The notes beneath the pieces are model-generated. The model saw nothing but the letters and a program-made list of their open reading frames with translations. It ran no database searches and was not told the DNA's origin. DNA of 64,000 nucleotides. Origin: Halorubrum sp. SD626R (GTDB taxonomy: Archaea; Halobacteriota; Halobacteria; Halobacteriales; Haloferacaceae). A program made the translations under genes and the position numbers. Shown here piece by piece: positions 7,685-16,910 of this stretch (its first letter is position 1; every line of letters starts with the position of its first letter). Where the stretch lies: assembly GCF_001261915.1 (NCBI RefSeq), contig NZ_CVRT01000106.1, positions 1 to 64,000 of the forward strand. The letters run 5' to 3'.

Positions 7685-7794
7685 GTTCGAACGTCTCCCC
7701 GGGTAACGAAATAACCGAGCTCCGAGAGGCGACCGATCCTCGACCGCCGAACTCTTTTACCGGCCGACAGTCATCGACGGACGCCCTCGAAACC

Positions 7795-8001
7795 ATGCTC
7801 GACGAGGTGTTCGAAGTCGTCTTCGACGTTATCCTGGAGTTGGTTCCGACCGTCATCCTCAAGATCGTCCTCCTGCTCGCCGGACTCGTGGCGGTGGCGG
7901 TCGGCGTCCCGCTGCTCGCCGACTCGCCGCTCGTCGGCGGCGCGCTGACGGTCGTCGGCGCGGCGGCGGTGATCGGCGTCCTCGCGAGCTGGGTGCTCTG
8001 A
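7795..8001 (+). CDS. Small hydrophobic membrane protein
   Basis: A 68-residue protein that is almost wholly hydrophobic after residue 15, with two predicted transmembrane helices (ILKIVLLLAGLVAVAVGVPL and a second after LVGGALT). Similar short proteins accompany many haloarchaeal genes without known function. It is transcribed towards dhaK, 127 bp away, with its own upstream spacing, so an operon with dhaKLM is possible but not shown. Confidence 0.55.
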   Translation: MLDEVFEVVFDVILELVPTVILKIVLLLAGLVAVAVGVPLLADSPLVGGALTVVGAAAVIGVLASWVL

Positions 8002-8128
8002 GCCGCGGCGGCACGCTCCACGTCGCCGCGACTAGTGCGATCGCGGTCCGGTTCGTCCGCCGCTCTACGGTCGGTAGCAGACCCCTCCACTACGTTTAAC
8101 CGGTCCGGACGAGATGTTACCAACGATC

Positions 8129-9127
8129 ATGAAGAAGCTGATCAACGACCCGGACGACGTCGTCGACGAGATGCTCGACGGGATGACCGCGGCGCACCCG
8201 GACCGCCTCAGCCGGCTCCCGGACACGCAGGTGCTCGTCCGCGACGACGGGCCGGTCGGCGACAAGGTGGCGCTGGTGACCGGCGGCGGGAGCGGCCACG
8301 AGCCGACGCACGCGGGGTACATCGGCGACGGGATGCTCGACGGGGCGGCGGCGGGCGACGTGTTCTCCTCGCCGACCGCCGACGAGTTCGAGGAACTGAT
8401 CGGCGCCTGCGACGCGGGCGACGGCGTCCTCGCGATCATCAAGAACTACGAGGGCGACGTGATGAACTTCGAGACCGCCATCGAACTCGCCGAGATGGAG
8501 GGCGTCGAGGTCGAGAGCGTCGTGGTGAACGACGACGTCGCGGTCGAGGACTCGCTGTACACCTCGGGGCGACGGGGCGTCTGCGGGACGATCCTCGTCC
8601 ACAAGGCCGCGGGCGCGAAGGCCGCGCAGGGCGCCGACCTCTCGGAGGTGAAACGCGTCGCCGAGAAGGTTGTGGACAACGTCGGCACGATGGGCACCGC
8701 GCTCACCTCCTGCGTCACCCCCGAGAAGGGCGAACCCACCTTCGACCTCGGCGACGACGAGATCGAGCTCGGGATCGGGATCCACGGCGAACCGGGTACC
8801 GAGCGCACCGAGGCGATGCCCGCCGACGAGGTCACCGAAGAGCTGACCGACGCGGTCCTCGACGACCTCGACCTCGACGAGGGGCAGGAGGTGCTCACGG
8901 TCGTCAACGGGATGGGCGCGACCCCGCAGATGGAGCTGTTCGTCGTCAACCGCCGGCTCCAGGAGATGCTCGGCGAGCGCGGTCTGGAGACGTACGACGC
9001 GTGGGTCGGCGACTACATGACCTCGCTCGACATGGCCGGCGCGTCGATCACGGTCTGTGCGGTCGACGACGAGCTGAAGGAGCTGTTCGACGCGCCGGCC
9101 GACACCCCGGCGCTAACGGTCAAATGA
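8129..9127 (+). CDS. dhaK: Dihydroxyacetone kinase, substrate-binding subunit DhaK
   Basis: A 332-residue DhaK. TGGGSGHEP is the conserved glycine-rich loop, and His219 in GIGIHGEPGTER is the residue that covalently binds dihydroxyacetone as a hemiaminal. The start MKKLINDP matches family N-termini; the in-frame ATG at 8114 adds five residues and is less likely. Together with DhaL and DhaM it phosphorylates dihydroxyacetone using a phosphoryl group from the PTS rather than ATP. It is translationally coupled to dhaL by an ATGA overlap. Confidence 0.95.
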   Translation: MKKLINDPDDVVDEMLDGMTAAHPDRLSRLPDTQVLVRDDGPVGDKVALVTGGGSGHEPTHAGYIGDGMLDGAAAGDVFSSPTADEFEELIGACDAGDGVLAIIKNYEGDVMNFETAIELAEMEGVEVESVVVNDDVAVEDSLYTSGRRGVCGTILVHKAAGAKAAQGADLSEVKRVAEKVVDNVGTMGTALTSCVTPEKGEPTFDLGDDEIELGIGIHGEPGTERTEAMPADEVTEELTDAVLDDLDLDEGQEVLTVVNGMGATPQMELFVVNRRLQEMLGERGLETYDAWVGDYMTSLDMAGASITVCAVDDELKELFDAPADTPALTVK

Positions 9128-9903
9128 GCGAGGACGACGCGGGGACCGCCGCCGGGGCCCCGGCGGGCGCGAACGCCGAGGGCGCCGCCGCCGTCGCGGC
9201 GGTCGAGGCCGTCGCCGAGCGCATCGAGGACGAGCGCGACCACCTGACCCAGCTGGACTCCGCGATCGGCGACGCCGACCACGGCGGGAACATGGCGCGC
9301 GGCTGGGCGGCGGCGGCCGACGCCGCGGGCGACCTCGCCGACCCCGACCCGGAGACCGTCGCGAAGACGGTCGGCAAGACGCTGATGGCCGAGGTCGGCG
9401 GCGCCTCCGGCCCGCTGTTCGGCGGGTCGCTCGTGTTCGCGGCCGCCGAGCTCGGCGACGGGATCACCCCCGAGAGTGCGGTCGCGTTCGCGGAGACGTA
9501 CTTGGAGAAAGTCGAGGACAGGGGCGACGCGCGCGTCGGCGACCAGACGGTGGTGGACGCGCTGACGCCCGCGGTCCACACGTTCAAGAAGTCGATCGAG
9601 GTCGACGACCTCCCGCCGATCGAGGCGCTCGCGAAGGCGGTCGACGCCGCGGAGCGCGGCGTGGCGTTCACCGTCCCGATCCGCGCCCGGAAGGGCCGCG
9701 CCTCCTACCTCGGCTGGCGCTCGGTCGGCCACCAGGACCCGGGGGCGACGAGCGCGCTGTTCATCCTCGAAGAGCTGCTCGCCGTCGCCGCCGACCGCCT
9801 CGACGTCGAGATCCCCGAGACGGACGCCTCGTCGCCGACGATCCCGGACGACGAGGCCGCCGAGGACGACCCCGCCGAGGGGGCCGGCTCGGAGGACGGC
9901 TGA
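9124..9903 (+). CDS. dhaL: Dihydroxyacetone kinase, ADP-binding subunit DhaL
   Basis: A 259-residue DhaL, longer than bacterial forms (~210) because of an Ala-rich N-terminus and an acidic C-terminal tail. Acidic residues in DSAIGDADHGGNM coordinate the magnesium-ADP cofactor, and the all-alpha barrel is recognisable through GGASGPLFGGSL. In PTS-type systems DhaL holds ADP permanently as a cofactor that DhaM rephosphorylates. It overlaps dhaK by 4 nt and dhaM by 1 nt. A longer in-frame opening upstream lies within dhaK and is not coding. Confidence 0.95.
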   Translation: MSEDDAGTAAGAPAGANAEGAAAVAAVEAVAERIEDERDHLTQLDSAIGDADHGGNMARGWAAAADAAGDLADPDPETVAKTVGKTLMAEVGGASGPLFGGSLVFAAAELGDGITPESAVAFAETYLEKVEDRGDARVGDQTVVDALTPAVHTFKKSIEVDDLPPIEALAKAVDAAERGVAFTVPIRARKGRASYLGWRSVGHQDPGATSALFILEELLAVAADRLDVEIPETDASSPTIPDDEAAEDDPAEGAGSEDG

Positions 9904-10313
9904 TGGTCGGGATCGTCGTCGTCTCGCACAGCGAGCGCGCAGCGGAGGGGATCGCGGAGATCGCCGCCGAGATGGCCGGCGATACCCGGATCGAGCCGGT
10001 CGGCGGCGACGGGAAGGGCGGGATCGGCACCGTCCCGGACGCGATCGAGGACGCAATCGACGCGGCGGCCGGTGCGGGCGGCGAAGACGGGGGAGACGGC
10101 GACGCGGACGGCGTCGTGGTCCTCGTCGACCTCGGCAGCGCGGTGATGAACGCGGACGTCGCCGTCGAACTGAGCGACGCCGAGGCGGTCATCGCGGACG
10201 CGCCCGTCCTCGAAGGCGCGGTCAACGCGGCGGTCGCGGCCACCGACCCGTCGGCCACGGTCGAGTCCGTCCGCGAGCAGGCGGAGGCGGCGCGCGACAT
10301 CGAGAAGCTCTGA
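9903..10313 (+). CDS. dhaM: PTS phosphoryl donor subunit DhaM (EIIA-mannose-like)
   Basis: A 136-residue single-domain DhaM. The active-site His lies in VVVSHSERAAEG (residue 9), and GTVPDAIEDAI and VDLGSAVMN are typical EIIA-man segments. Unlike some bacterial DhaM it has no fused HPr or EI domain; separate ptsH and ptsI genes lie just downstream on the opposite strand. It should pass phosphate from HPr to the ADP bound in DhaL. It ends 33 bp from the convergent ptsI stop. Confidence 0.92.
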   Translation: MVGIVVVSHSERAAEGIAEIAAEMAGDTRIEPVGGDGKGGIGTVPDAIEDAIDAAAGAGGEDGGDGDADGVVVLVDLGSAVMNADVAVELSDAEAVIADAPVLEGAVNAAVAATDPSATVESVREQAEAARDIEKL

Positions 10314-10346
10314 GGCGGGGCCGTTCCGCTCTCCCCTCGGTTCGGG

Positions 10347-12068
10347 TTACGGCTCGCGGTCGTCGAGCCCCAGCACGTCGAGGACCTCGCCGCGGGTCTC
10401 GCAGGCGACCGCGTCGCTCGCGAGCGACCGGGCGTCCTCGGCGTCGACCTCGCGCACCCGCGTCTTCACCGCCGGCACGGTCACCGCGCTCATGCTCAGT
10501 TCGTCGAAGCCGAGCCCGACGAGCAGCTCGGTCAGCGCCGGATCGCCGGCCATCTCGCCGCAGATTCCCAGCCACGCGTCGCGCTCCTCGACGGTCGCGG
10601 CCGTGCGGTCGAGCGCGCGCAGCACCGCCGGATGGAGCGGGTCGTGGTACTCCGCGACCGCGTCGTTCCCGCGGTCGGCCGCCATCACGTACTGCGAGAG
10701 GTCGTTCGTCCCGACGCTCAGGAAGTCGAGCCGCTCGGCGAGGGCGTCCGCGAGGAACGCCGCCGCGGGCGTCTCGACCATCGCGCCCAGCTCCGGGATC
10801 GCGTGATCCACGCCCTCGTCGGCGAGTTCGTCGGCGAGCGACTCGACGGCCGCGACCGCGCGCTCGACCTCCTCGACCCGGCTGACGAGGGGAAACATCA
10901 CGGCCAGCCCGTCGCCCGCCTCTGTCGCCGCGGCGCGCAGCAGCGCCCGGAGCTGCGTCTCGAAGAGGTCGGCGTGCTCGTCGAGCGACAACCGGATACC
11001 GCGCCGGCCGAGGAACGGGTTCTCCTCGACGGGGAGGTCGAGGTACGGGACCGGCTTGTCGCCGCCGACGTCGAGCGTCCGGACGACGACGCGGTCGTCG
11101 GGGAACGCCGACAGCGCGGCCGTGATCGCCTCGTACTGCGCCTCCTCGGTCGGCGGAGATTCGCGGTCGACGAAGAGGAACTCGGTCCGGAACAGCCCGA
11201 CCCCGTCGGCGCCGCGCTCGGCCGCCGGTCCGAGCTCGGCCTCGCCGCCGACGTTCGCGGCGACCTCGACCGGCCGGCCGTCGGCCGTCTCGACGCGCTC
11301 GCGGATCGCGTCCGGACCAGTCTCGCCCGCTCCGGCGCGGCGCGACTCGTCCGGGTCGACGACGACCTCGCCGGCCTCGCCGTCGACGAGGACGGTCTCC
11401 CCGTCCGCGACCGATTCGAGCGCCTCGCCGACGCCGACGACCGCGGGGATCGCGAGCGACCTCGCGATGATCGCGGCGTGGGAGGTGCGACCGCCCTCGA
11501 CCGTGGCGATTCCCGCGACCGCGTCCGGGTCGAGGGCGGCGGTGTCGCTCGGCGTGAGCCGCTCCGCCAGCAGGACCGTCCCGTCGGGGAGAGCTCCGAG
11601 GTCGACGCCGCCGGCCCCTCTGTCTCCCTCCGCGTCGAGGAGCGCGCGTAGCAGCCGGTCGCGCACGTCGCGCAGGTCGTCCGCGCGCTCGGCCATCCGG
11701 CCCTCCATCCCCTCGAACTGCGCGACCGCCTCGTCGAACCGGTCCGCGACGGCGTGTTCGGCGGGCGTCCCGTCGCGGACCGCGGCCTCGACGTCCTCGA
11801 CTATCGTCGGATCGTCGAGGAACCCCTCGTGGGCCTCGAACACCGCCGCCTCCTCCTCGCCGACGCGCTCGGCCGTCCGGTCGCGGGCCTCGCGAAGGGC
11901 CTCCCGCACGTCGTCGCGGGCCGCCTCGAACCGCTCCAGTTCCGCGTCGGCGTCGATGGCGTCTGGGTCGGGGCGGTCGGGGAGCGTCAGGTCGGCATCC
12001 GGCCGGTACCAGCGCGCCGTGCCGACCCCCGCACGTGGCGTGCTGCCGACGCCGCTGAGCGTCCTCAC
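10347..12068 (-). CDS. ptsI: PEP-protein phosphotransferase (PTS enzyme I)
   Basis: A 573-residue enzyme I. The phosphorylated His197 is in GGRTSHAAIIARS, followed by the PEP-binding barrel (LFRTEFLF, GTNDLSQYV) and the Cys in LGICGEMAGDP near the C-terminus. The start is GTG at 12066-12068, overlapping the ptsH stop by 4 nt. It moves phosphate from PEP to HPr. With dhaKLM alongside and no sugar permease here, the main client is probably dihydroxyacetone kinase, though PTS permeases elsewhere in the genome could share it. Confidence 0.95.
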   Translation of the reverse strand: MRTLSGVGSTPRAGVGTARWYRPDADLTLPDRPDPDAIDADAELERFEAARDDVREALREARDRTAERVGEEEAAVFEAHEGFLDDPTIVEDVEAAVRDGTPAEHAVADRFDEAVAQFEGMEGRMAERADDLRDVRDRLLRALLDAEGDRGAGGVDLGALPDGTVLLAERLTPSDTAALDPDAVAGIATVEGGRTSHAAIIARSLAIPAVVGVGEALESVADGETVLVDGEAGEVVVDPDESRRAGAGETGPDAIRERVETADGRPVEVAANVGGEAELGPAAERGADGVGLFRTEFLFVDRESPPTEEAQYEAITAALSAFPDDRVVVRTLDVGGDKPVPYLDLPVEENPFLGRRGIRLSLDEHADLFETQLRALLRAAATEAGDGLAVMFPLVSRVEEVERAVAAVESLADELADEGVDHAIPELGAMVETPAAAFLADALAERLDFLSVGTNDLSQYVMAADRGNDAVAEYHDPLHPAVLRALDRTAATVEERDAWLGICGEMAGDPALTELLVGLGFDELSMSAVTVPAVKTRVREVDAEDARSLASDAVACETRGEVLDVLGLDDREP

Positions 12069-12367
12069 GGCGCGTCCTCCGCGTCCTCGTCCGCGGAGCC
12101 TTCGACGGGACTCGTGAGCAGTTCACAAACTGCGTCCAGCGCCGGCTCGGCGTCCGGCCCCTCGGCGACGACGCGGACCGACTCGCCGTGCTCGACGTTC
12201 AGCCCGCTGACGGAGAGCATGCTGTCGGCGCGGACGAGGCCGTCGTCGCCGTCGTCGTCGCGTCCGATCGACACGTCGGCGTCGAATCGGTTCGCCGTCT
12301 GTACCAGCTTCGAGGCGGGGCGCGCGTGGAGGCCGGCCTCGGGTTCGACCGTCACGGTCCGTTCCAT
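12065..12367 (-). CDS. ptsH: Phosphocarrier protein HPr
   Basis: A 100-residue HPr. The active-site His14 lies in EAGLHARPASKLV, and the LSVSGLNVEHGESV segment fits the second half of the fold. The C-terminus has a short acidic extension typical of halophile proteins. It is the first gene of a two-gene operon with ptsI (overlap of 4 nt), convergent with dhaKLM. It receives phosphate from EI and donates it to DhaM. Confidence 0.95.
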   Translation of the reverse strand: MERTVTVEPEAGLHARPASKLVQTANRFDADVSIGRDDDGDDGLVRADSMLSVSGLNVEHGESVRVVAEGPDAEPALDAVCELLTSPVEGSADEDAEDAP

Positions 12368-12451
12368 GAGGCCCGGTTGGACCTCGGCGGGTAATAGCTG
12401 ATCGGGGGTCGCCCGGGGTGGGCGGTCCGACGACGACGCCGCTCCGCCCGC

Positions 12452-13654
12452 TCAGGGGGCCGCCTGCTTCGTGGAGACGAGCTCGATCACGTCGCGGTGG
12501 GAGAGCTCGCGGTCGGTCCCGACTTGGCGCCCGCTCCGGCAGTCGGTGCCGTGGAGGAGCCCCTCGCCGATGTCCGAGTGGATGTGGAACGCGAAGTCCT
12601 CGGTCGTCGACCCCTCGGGGAGGATGAAGCAGTCGCGGAAGACGCCCTTCTCGTCACTGCTCCCGTTCGCGGAGCCCGGGAAGACGGCGATACAGCCGAG
12701 CACGTCGAAGACGGCCTCCTCCAGCGCGCCCTGGACGCCGGTCCCGTCGTACTCGGCGACGAACTCGCCGATCCGGTCGAGACCGGCGGCCTGCTCGCCG
12801 GAGACGTCGCCGACGACCTCGAAGTCGCTCTCGCCGGGGGCGTAGTCGACGACGCCGGCGTCGTCCGCGTTCTTCAGCGCCTTCTCCGCGTGGGCGCTCG
12901 CGGGGACGAACGAGAGGTGGTCGTAGTCGGGATCGGTGGTGATCTCCTCCCAGTTCGCCTGCGCCTCGGGCGTGTCCATCTTGTTGGCGGCGACGACCAT
13001 CGGCTTCGTTCGTTTGCGGATCTCACGGGCGAGGTCGGCCCGGTCCGTCTCGTCCCACGTCTCGGGGTCGAGTTCGAGCCCCTCGGCGAGGATCACCCGT
13101 TTCATCCGGTCCTTGTCGATGCCGAACGCGGACATCTGGTCGGCGAGCTCCGCCTCGATGGCCGCGTCCGCGCCGTGATACCGGGTTTCGAACTTCTCTA
13201 ACCCCTTCTCTAACACGTCGAGGTACCACTCGTCGAGCTCCTCCTCCAAGAAGTCGATGTCCTCGCGCGGGTCGTGGCCCTCGGTCGCCTCGCCCTCGAT
13301 GTCCGTCTTCCCCGAGAAGTCGACGACGTGGATGAGCACGTCGGTCTCGTTGAGGTCGGTGAGGAACTGGTTTCCGAGCCCGCGCCCCTCGTGGGCGCCC
13401 GGGACGAGGCCCGCCACGTCGACCAGCTTCACGGGGACGAACCGCGTTCCCTCGCGGCAGACGCCGACGCTCGGCGTGCAGGTCTCGTCGAACTCGGGCG
13501 CGGCGCAGTCGACGCGGACGTACGCCTCGCCGACGGTCGGGTCGATCGTGGTGAACGGGTACGCGCCCTCGGGCACATCGTTCATGGTCGCGGCGTTGAA
13601 GAACGTCGACTTCCCCACGGAGGGCTTGCCGACGAGGCCGATCCGATAGCTCAT
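12452..13654 (-). CDS. YchF/OBG-family GTPase
   Basis: A 400-residue P-loop GTPase. G1 is GLVGKPSVGKSTF at the N-terminus, G3 is VDVAGLVPGAHEGRG, and G4 is NKMD near residue 235. An OBG-type linker and a C-terminal TGS-like domain (AFHIHSDIGEGLLHGTD) follow. YchF-type proteins bind ribosomes and often prefer ATP. The archaeal form is conserved and probably acts in translation. The start MSYRIG is preferred over an ATG two codons earlier. Confidence 0.88.
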   Translation of the reverse strand: MSYRIGLVGKPSVGKSTFFNAATMNDVPEGAYPFTTIDPTVGEAYVRVDCAAPEFDETCTPSVGVCREGTRFVPVKLVDVAGLVPGAHEGRGLGNQFLTDLNETDVLIHVVDFSGKTDIEGEATEGHDPREDIDFLEEELDEWYLDVLEKGLEKFETRYHGADAAIEAELADQMSAFGIDKDRMKRVILAEGLELDPETWDETDRADLAREIRKRTKPMVVAANKMDTPEAQANWEEITTDPDYDHLSFVPASAHAEKALKNADDAGVVDYAPGESDFEVVGDVSGEQAAGLDRIGEFVAEYDGTGVQGALEEAVFDVLGCIAVFPGSANGSSDEKGVFRDCFILPEGSTTEDFAFHIHSDIGEGLLHGTDCRSGRQVGTDRELSHRDVIELVSTKQAAP

Positions 13655-13751
13655 TACCACCGGTGGGCGACGCGGCGTAAAAAGCGATGCGAGACGCGGC
13701 GTGGCGTGGGTGTCGGTGACGAAGGAGACGCGGAGGCGGACGCGGGCCCGG

Positions 13752-14009
13752 TCAGGCGTCGCCGTCGGACTGTCCCGGCTCGCCGAGCGCCTCGACGGGG
13801 AGAACGTTCTGGAGCGCGGCGAACGCGTCTTCGGCGCTCTCGAACCGCTCCTGCTCGATCGACGCGAAGAGCTCGCCGAGGTCCGCGTCGCCGTCGGCGA
13901 ACAGCACGGTCGTCCCGGTACACGACTCGGCGAGCGCCTCGCGGGCCACCGGGTACGAGTGGTCCTCGAACTCGTCTTGGACGTGCGAGAGGTTGACTTC
14001 GGATGTCAT
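13752..14009 (-). CDS. Small conserved haloarchaeal protein, DUF5789-like
   Basis: An 85-residue acidic protein starting MTSEVNLSHVQDEFEDHSYPV. The FExHxYPVxREAL pattern is typical of the haloarchaeal DUF5789 family (related to DUF2795), small soluble proteins of unknown function. It lies alone between the YchF-like GTPase and the divergent stress-protein gene. Confidence 0.7.
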   Translation of the reverse strand: MTSEVNLSHVQDEFEDHSYPVAREALAESCTGTTVLFADGDADLGELFASIEQERFESAEDAFAALQNVLPVEALGEPGQSDGDA

Positions 14010-14147
14010 GGGGAAATATCGTCGCCCAGAGGCTTAAACACGCTCCACGGCCGAACGCGGATCGGCAGGGGAGCCGGACCGCCGCGAAAGAACCGGCAAA
14101 CGCTGCAAAGAGTTATGCGCCGGCGGCTCCTTGTCCCATGTGAACAG

Positions 14148-14690
14148 ATGACATTATACGACCGAATCCTGGTTCCGACCGACGGTTCGGCCGAGGGGGA
14201 GCGAGCGGTCGCGCACGCCCTGGACCTCGCCGCGGTCCACGGCGCGGCGGTCCACGCCATCCACGTGGTCGACTCGGCGCGGTACGCGGGGATGCCGATG
14301 GAGGCCTCGTGGGAGGGCGTCGGCGAACTCCTGCGGGGCGACGCCGACGAGGCCGTGGACGCGGTCGAGGGGCTCGCGGCGGGGACCGACGTCGACGTGG
14401 AGACGGCGGTCGTCGAGGGGTCGCCCAGCCGCGAGATCGTCCGATACGCCGAGGGCAACGACTGCGACCTCGTCGTGATGGGGACCCACGGCCGCGGGGG
14501 GATCGACCGGCTCCTCCTCGGGAGCGTCGCGGAGAAGGTCGTCCGGGGATCGGCCGTTCCCGTCCTGACGGTCCGGATCGACGGCGACGACCCGCCGGAG
14601 CCGGCCACCGCGGAGAGCGCCGGTGAGGAGACGACGCCGGGCGAGGCGTCGACCGACGACGCCGAGTCGGAAGCGACGGGACGGACGTAG
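14148..14690 (+). CDS. Universal stress protein (UspA family)
   Basis: A 180-residue single-domain Usp. The N-terminal strand ILVPTDGSAEGE and the ATP-binding signature GTHGRGGIDRLLLGSVAEKV (G-x2-G-x9-G-S/T) are both intact, so it probably belongs to the ATP-binding class. The last 35 residues are an acidic, disordered tail rich in Glu, Thr and Ala. The start at 14148 gives the standard family N-terminus; longer in-frame openings upstream are antisense shadows. Confidence 0.9.
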   Translation: MTLYDRILVPTDGSAEGERAVAHALDLAAVHGAAVHAIHVVDSARYAGMPMEASWEGVGELLRGDADEAVDAVEGLAAGTDVDVETAVVEGSPSREIVRYAEGNDCDLVVMGTHGRGGIDRLLLGSVAEKVVRGSAVPVLTVRIDGDDPPEPATAESAGEETTPGEASTDDAESEATGRT

Positions 14691-14699
14691 CCCGCGGGG

Positions 14700-15662
14700 T
14701 CAGTCGTCGGCGTCGCGGAGGTGCTCGCAGTCGCCCGCGTGGACCCGTCGCGTCCCCTCGTCGGTGTCGATCACGAGCGCCCCCGGCGGCTCGACGTCGA
14801 CCGCGGTCCCGGTCACCGCCCCCCCTGGGGTCTCCACCCGGACCCGCCGCCCGAGCGTGCTCGCCCGGTCGCGCCACGCTGAGAGGATCCGGTCGGAGCG
14901 GTCCGCCGTCCCCGCGAGCGACGCGAACCGTTCGAGGAGCGTCGCCGCGAACCGCCGCCTGTCGACGTCAGCGCCCACCTCGGCGCGCATCGAGGTCGCG
15001 TCCGCGGGCAGCCCGTCGGGGTCGAGGTTCGCGTTGACGCCGACGCCGACGACGAGCCACGACACCCGGTCGGCCTCGCCCTCCATCTCGGTGAGCACCC
15101 CGGCGAGCTTGCGGCCGCCGCGGCCGGAGCCCTCGGGTTCGCTCCCCACTAGCACGTCGTTCGGCCACTTGATGTGCGCGTCGACGCCGGCCTCGCGGCA
15201 GGCGTCGACCGTCGCGACCGCCGCGGCGAGGGTGAAGAGTGGCGCCCGTGCCGGCGGCGCCGTCGGGCGCGTGACGAGCGAGAGCCAGACGCCGCCGCTC
15301 GGCGCGACCCACTCGCGGTCCAACCGCCCGCGGCCGCCGGTCTGCTCGTCGGCGACGACGGCGACGTCGGCGGCGCCCTCGGCCGCCAGCTCGCGGGCGC
15401 GGTCGTTCGTCGACGGGAGCCGCTCGCGGTACTCGACCCGGTACGGCGCGTCCAGCCCGAACTCGATCCCGGCCGCGCAGTAAGCGGGGTCCGCGGGCGC
15501 GGCGTAGCCGTCCGGCGTCGACTCGACGGCGAACCCCTCCTCGCGGAGCGCCTCGACCGCCTTCCACACCGCGGCCCGGGAGACGTCGAGCTCGGCGGCG
15601 AGCGCCGGGCCCGAGACCGGCCCGTTCTCCAAGGCGTCGAGCAGCGCGCGACGCGTGTCCAT
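14700..15662 (-). CDS. birA: Biotin--[acetyl-CoA-carboxylase] ligase with repressor-type HTH
   Basis: A 320-residue BirA. An N-terminal winged helix (LAAELDVSRAAVWKAVEALREEGF, about residues 18-42) is followed by the ligase core with the biotinyl-5'-AMP loop GGRGRLDREW, KWPNDVLVG, and a C-terminal SH3-like domain. It attaches biotin to carboxylase carrier proteins. The HTH suggests it may also repress biotin genes, although none are adjacent. It is convergent with the stress-protein gene. Confidence 0.92.
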   Translation of the reverse strand: MDTRRALLDALENGPVSGPALAAELDVSRAAVWKAVEALREEGFAVESTPDGYAAPADPAYCAAGIEFGLDAPYRVEYRERLPSTNDRARELAAEGAADVAVVADEQTGGRGRLDREWVAPSGGVWLSLVTRPTAPPARAPLFTLAAAVATVDACREAGVDAHIKWPNDVLVGSEPEGSGRGGRKLAGVLTEMEGEADRVSWLVVGVGVNANLDPDGLPADATSMRAEVGADVDRRRFAATLLERFASLAGTADRSDRILSAWRDRASTLGRRVRVETPGGAVTGTAVDVEPPGALVIDTDEGTRRVHAGDCEHLRDADD

Positions 15663-15778
15663 ATCGACGGGGTCGGCGCCGGCGTGCAAAGCCGTTCCGG
15701 GTCGCTCGCGGGAGGCCCTCCAGGAGCTCGCGCCGACCGCCCGACCTATGGGTCCGCGGACGTAACCACGGGCGTCAT

Positions 15779-16120
15779 ATGACCGACGCCGACACCGTCC
15801 CCGTGATCGTCGTCGACGGCGACGAACGCACCGAGCTGACGGTCGAGGTCGGACGGAACCTGCGACGCGTCCTCCTCGACGCCGACCTGTCGCCGTACGC
15901 GGCCGCGACGCGTCGCCTGAACTGCGGCGGGCGCGGAATCTGCGCCACCTGCGGCGTTCGGATCCGCGAGGGACCGCCGCCGGATCACTGGCACGGCGGG
16001 CTCGCGGCCCGCTTCGGCTACCCGCGGCTCTCCTGTCAGGTGACCGTCGACGGGGCGATGACGGTCGAGCTCGTCGACAAGCGCGTGTGGGGGTCGCGCG
16101 AGGCCGGCGGGGACGACTGA
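15779..16120 (+). CDS. 2Fe-2S ferredoxin-like protein
   Basis: A 113-residue plant-type 2Fe-2S ferredoxin fold. The cluster ligands are Cys49, Cys55, Cys58 (CGGRGICATC) and Cys86 (LSC). The C-x5-C-x2-C spacing and the later fourth Cys are standard for the beta-grasp family. Between them is a Pro/His/Trp-rich insertion (PPPDHWHGG). It is an electron carrier of unknown partner, divergent from birA. Confidence 0.88.
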   Translation: MTDADTVPVIVVDGDERTELTVEVGRNLRRVLLDADLSPYAAATRRLNCGGRGICATCGVRIREGPPPDHWHGGLAARFGYPRLSCQVTVDGAMTVELVDKRVWGSREAGGDD

Positions 16121-16297
16121 GGGCCGAGACCGAGCGTCGGAACCGACCGCGACCGAGAGCCGGGACCGCTCGCACCCTTCCTCGTCGCCGTCGCTCGCCC
16201 GCCAGACACCGCGTTTCCGGTGAAATCGGTCGGCGAGGCGGCGAACGGATCCGCCCGTGGGCACAAGACACAAGGTCTCACGGGCGAACGCTCCGGT

Positions 16298-16867
16298 ATG
16301 CAACCCTCCAAGGAGGAGTCGTCCGACGGCGACCCGATGGACGACCTCGACGACCTCCTCGACGACGACCTCGCCGACGGCGAGCCGACCGCGTCGTCGG
16401 ACGGCGCCGGGACCGACGCCGCGCCGGCGGATTCGTCCGAGTCGGCGGCCGTCGCGGACGGCGACAGCGGTCGCCTCGGGGCGAGCGGTCGCTGGTTCTC
16501 GGCGAAGGCGTTCGCCCTCTCGGTCGTCGCCGTCGCGGTCGGCGTCTTCGTCGGCGGCGCGATCCCCCTCATCGGCGGCACGATCGGCTCGGCCGGGGGC
16601 GTGTTCCTCGCCGCGTTCCTGATCGGGCTGGCCCTCTCCGCCCGCCGGTACGTCGAGACCGGGCTCGCCGGCGGCGCGGCCGGAGCGCTCGTCGCCGTGA
16701 CGAACGTCCTCGGGGTGGGCTTCCTTCCGATCGGTATCGACTACCTCCAACAGTGGGGGCTCCCCTTGCTCGCCGTCGGCGGCGGGCTCGGGCTCGCCGT
16801 CGCGCTCCTGGGCCACTACCTCGGGCGCGACCTCCGCGCCGGGCTCACCGCGGACATCGACGGCTGA
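16298..16867 (+). CDS. Haloarchaeal membrane protein (DUF456-like)
   Basis: A 189-residue protein. Residues 1-65 are disordered and strongly acidic (DDLDDLLDDDLADGE). They are followed by four hydrophobic segments, including AFALSVVAVAVGVFVGGAIP and a Gly-rich IGGTIGSAGGVFLAAFLIG. The Gly-rich helical pair resembles DUF456-type membrane proteins. The Met at 16298 is preferred to an in-frame start at 16220. Function unknown. Confidence 0.6.
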   Translation: MQPSKEESSDGDPMDDLDDLLDDDLADGEPTASSDGAGTDAAPADSSESAAVADGDSGRLGASGRWFSAKAFALSVVAVAVGVFVGGAIPLIGGTIGSAGGVFLAAFLIGLALSARRYVETGLAGGAAGALVAVTNVLGVGFLPIGIDYLQQWGLPLLAVGGGLGLAVALLGHYLGRDLRAGLTADIDG

Positions 16868-16910
16868 GAGCGGGTCGCCCCGACGGCCGTCGGTCGCTCG
16901 TGCGGGGCCG

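Noticed and set aside
8035-9123. N-terminal extension of the dhaL frame covering all of dhaK
   Set aside because: The extension is Arg/Gly-rich and out of frame with the clearly coding dhaK. The ATG at 9124 overlaps the dhaK stop as expected.
10222-12126. A 634-codon minus-strand frame overlapping ptsI and ptsH
   Set aside because: It is an Arg-rich shadow in a GC-rich region. The ptsI and ptsH frames carry conserved active-site motifs and normal codon bias.
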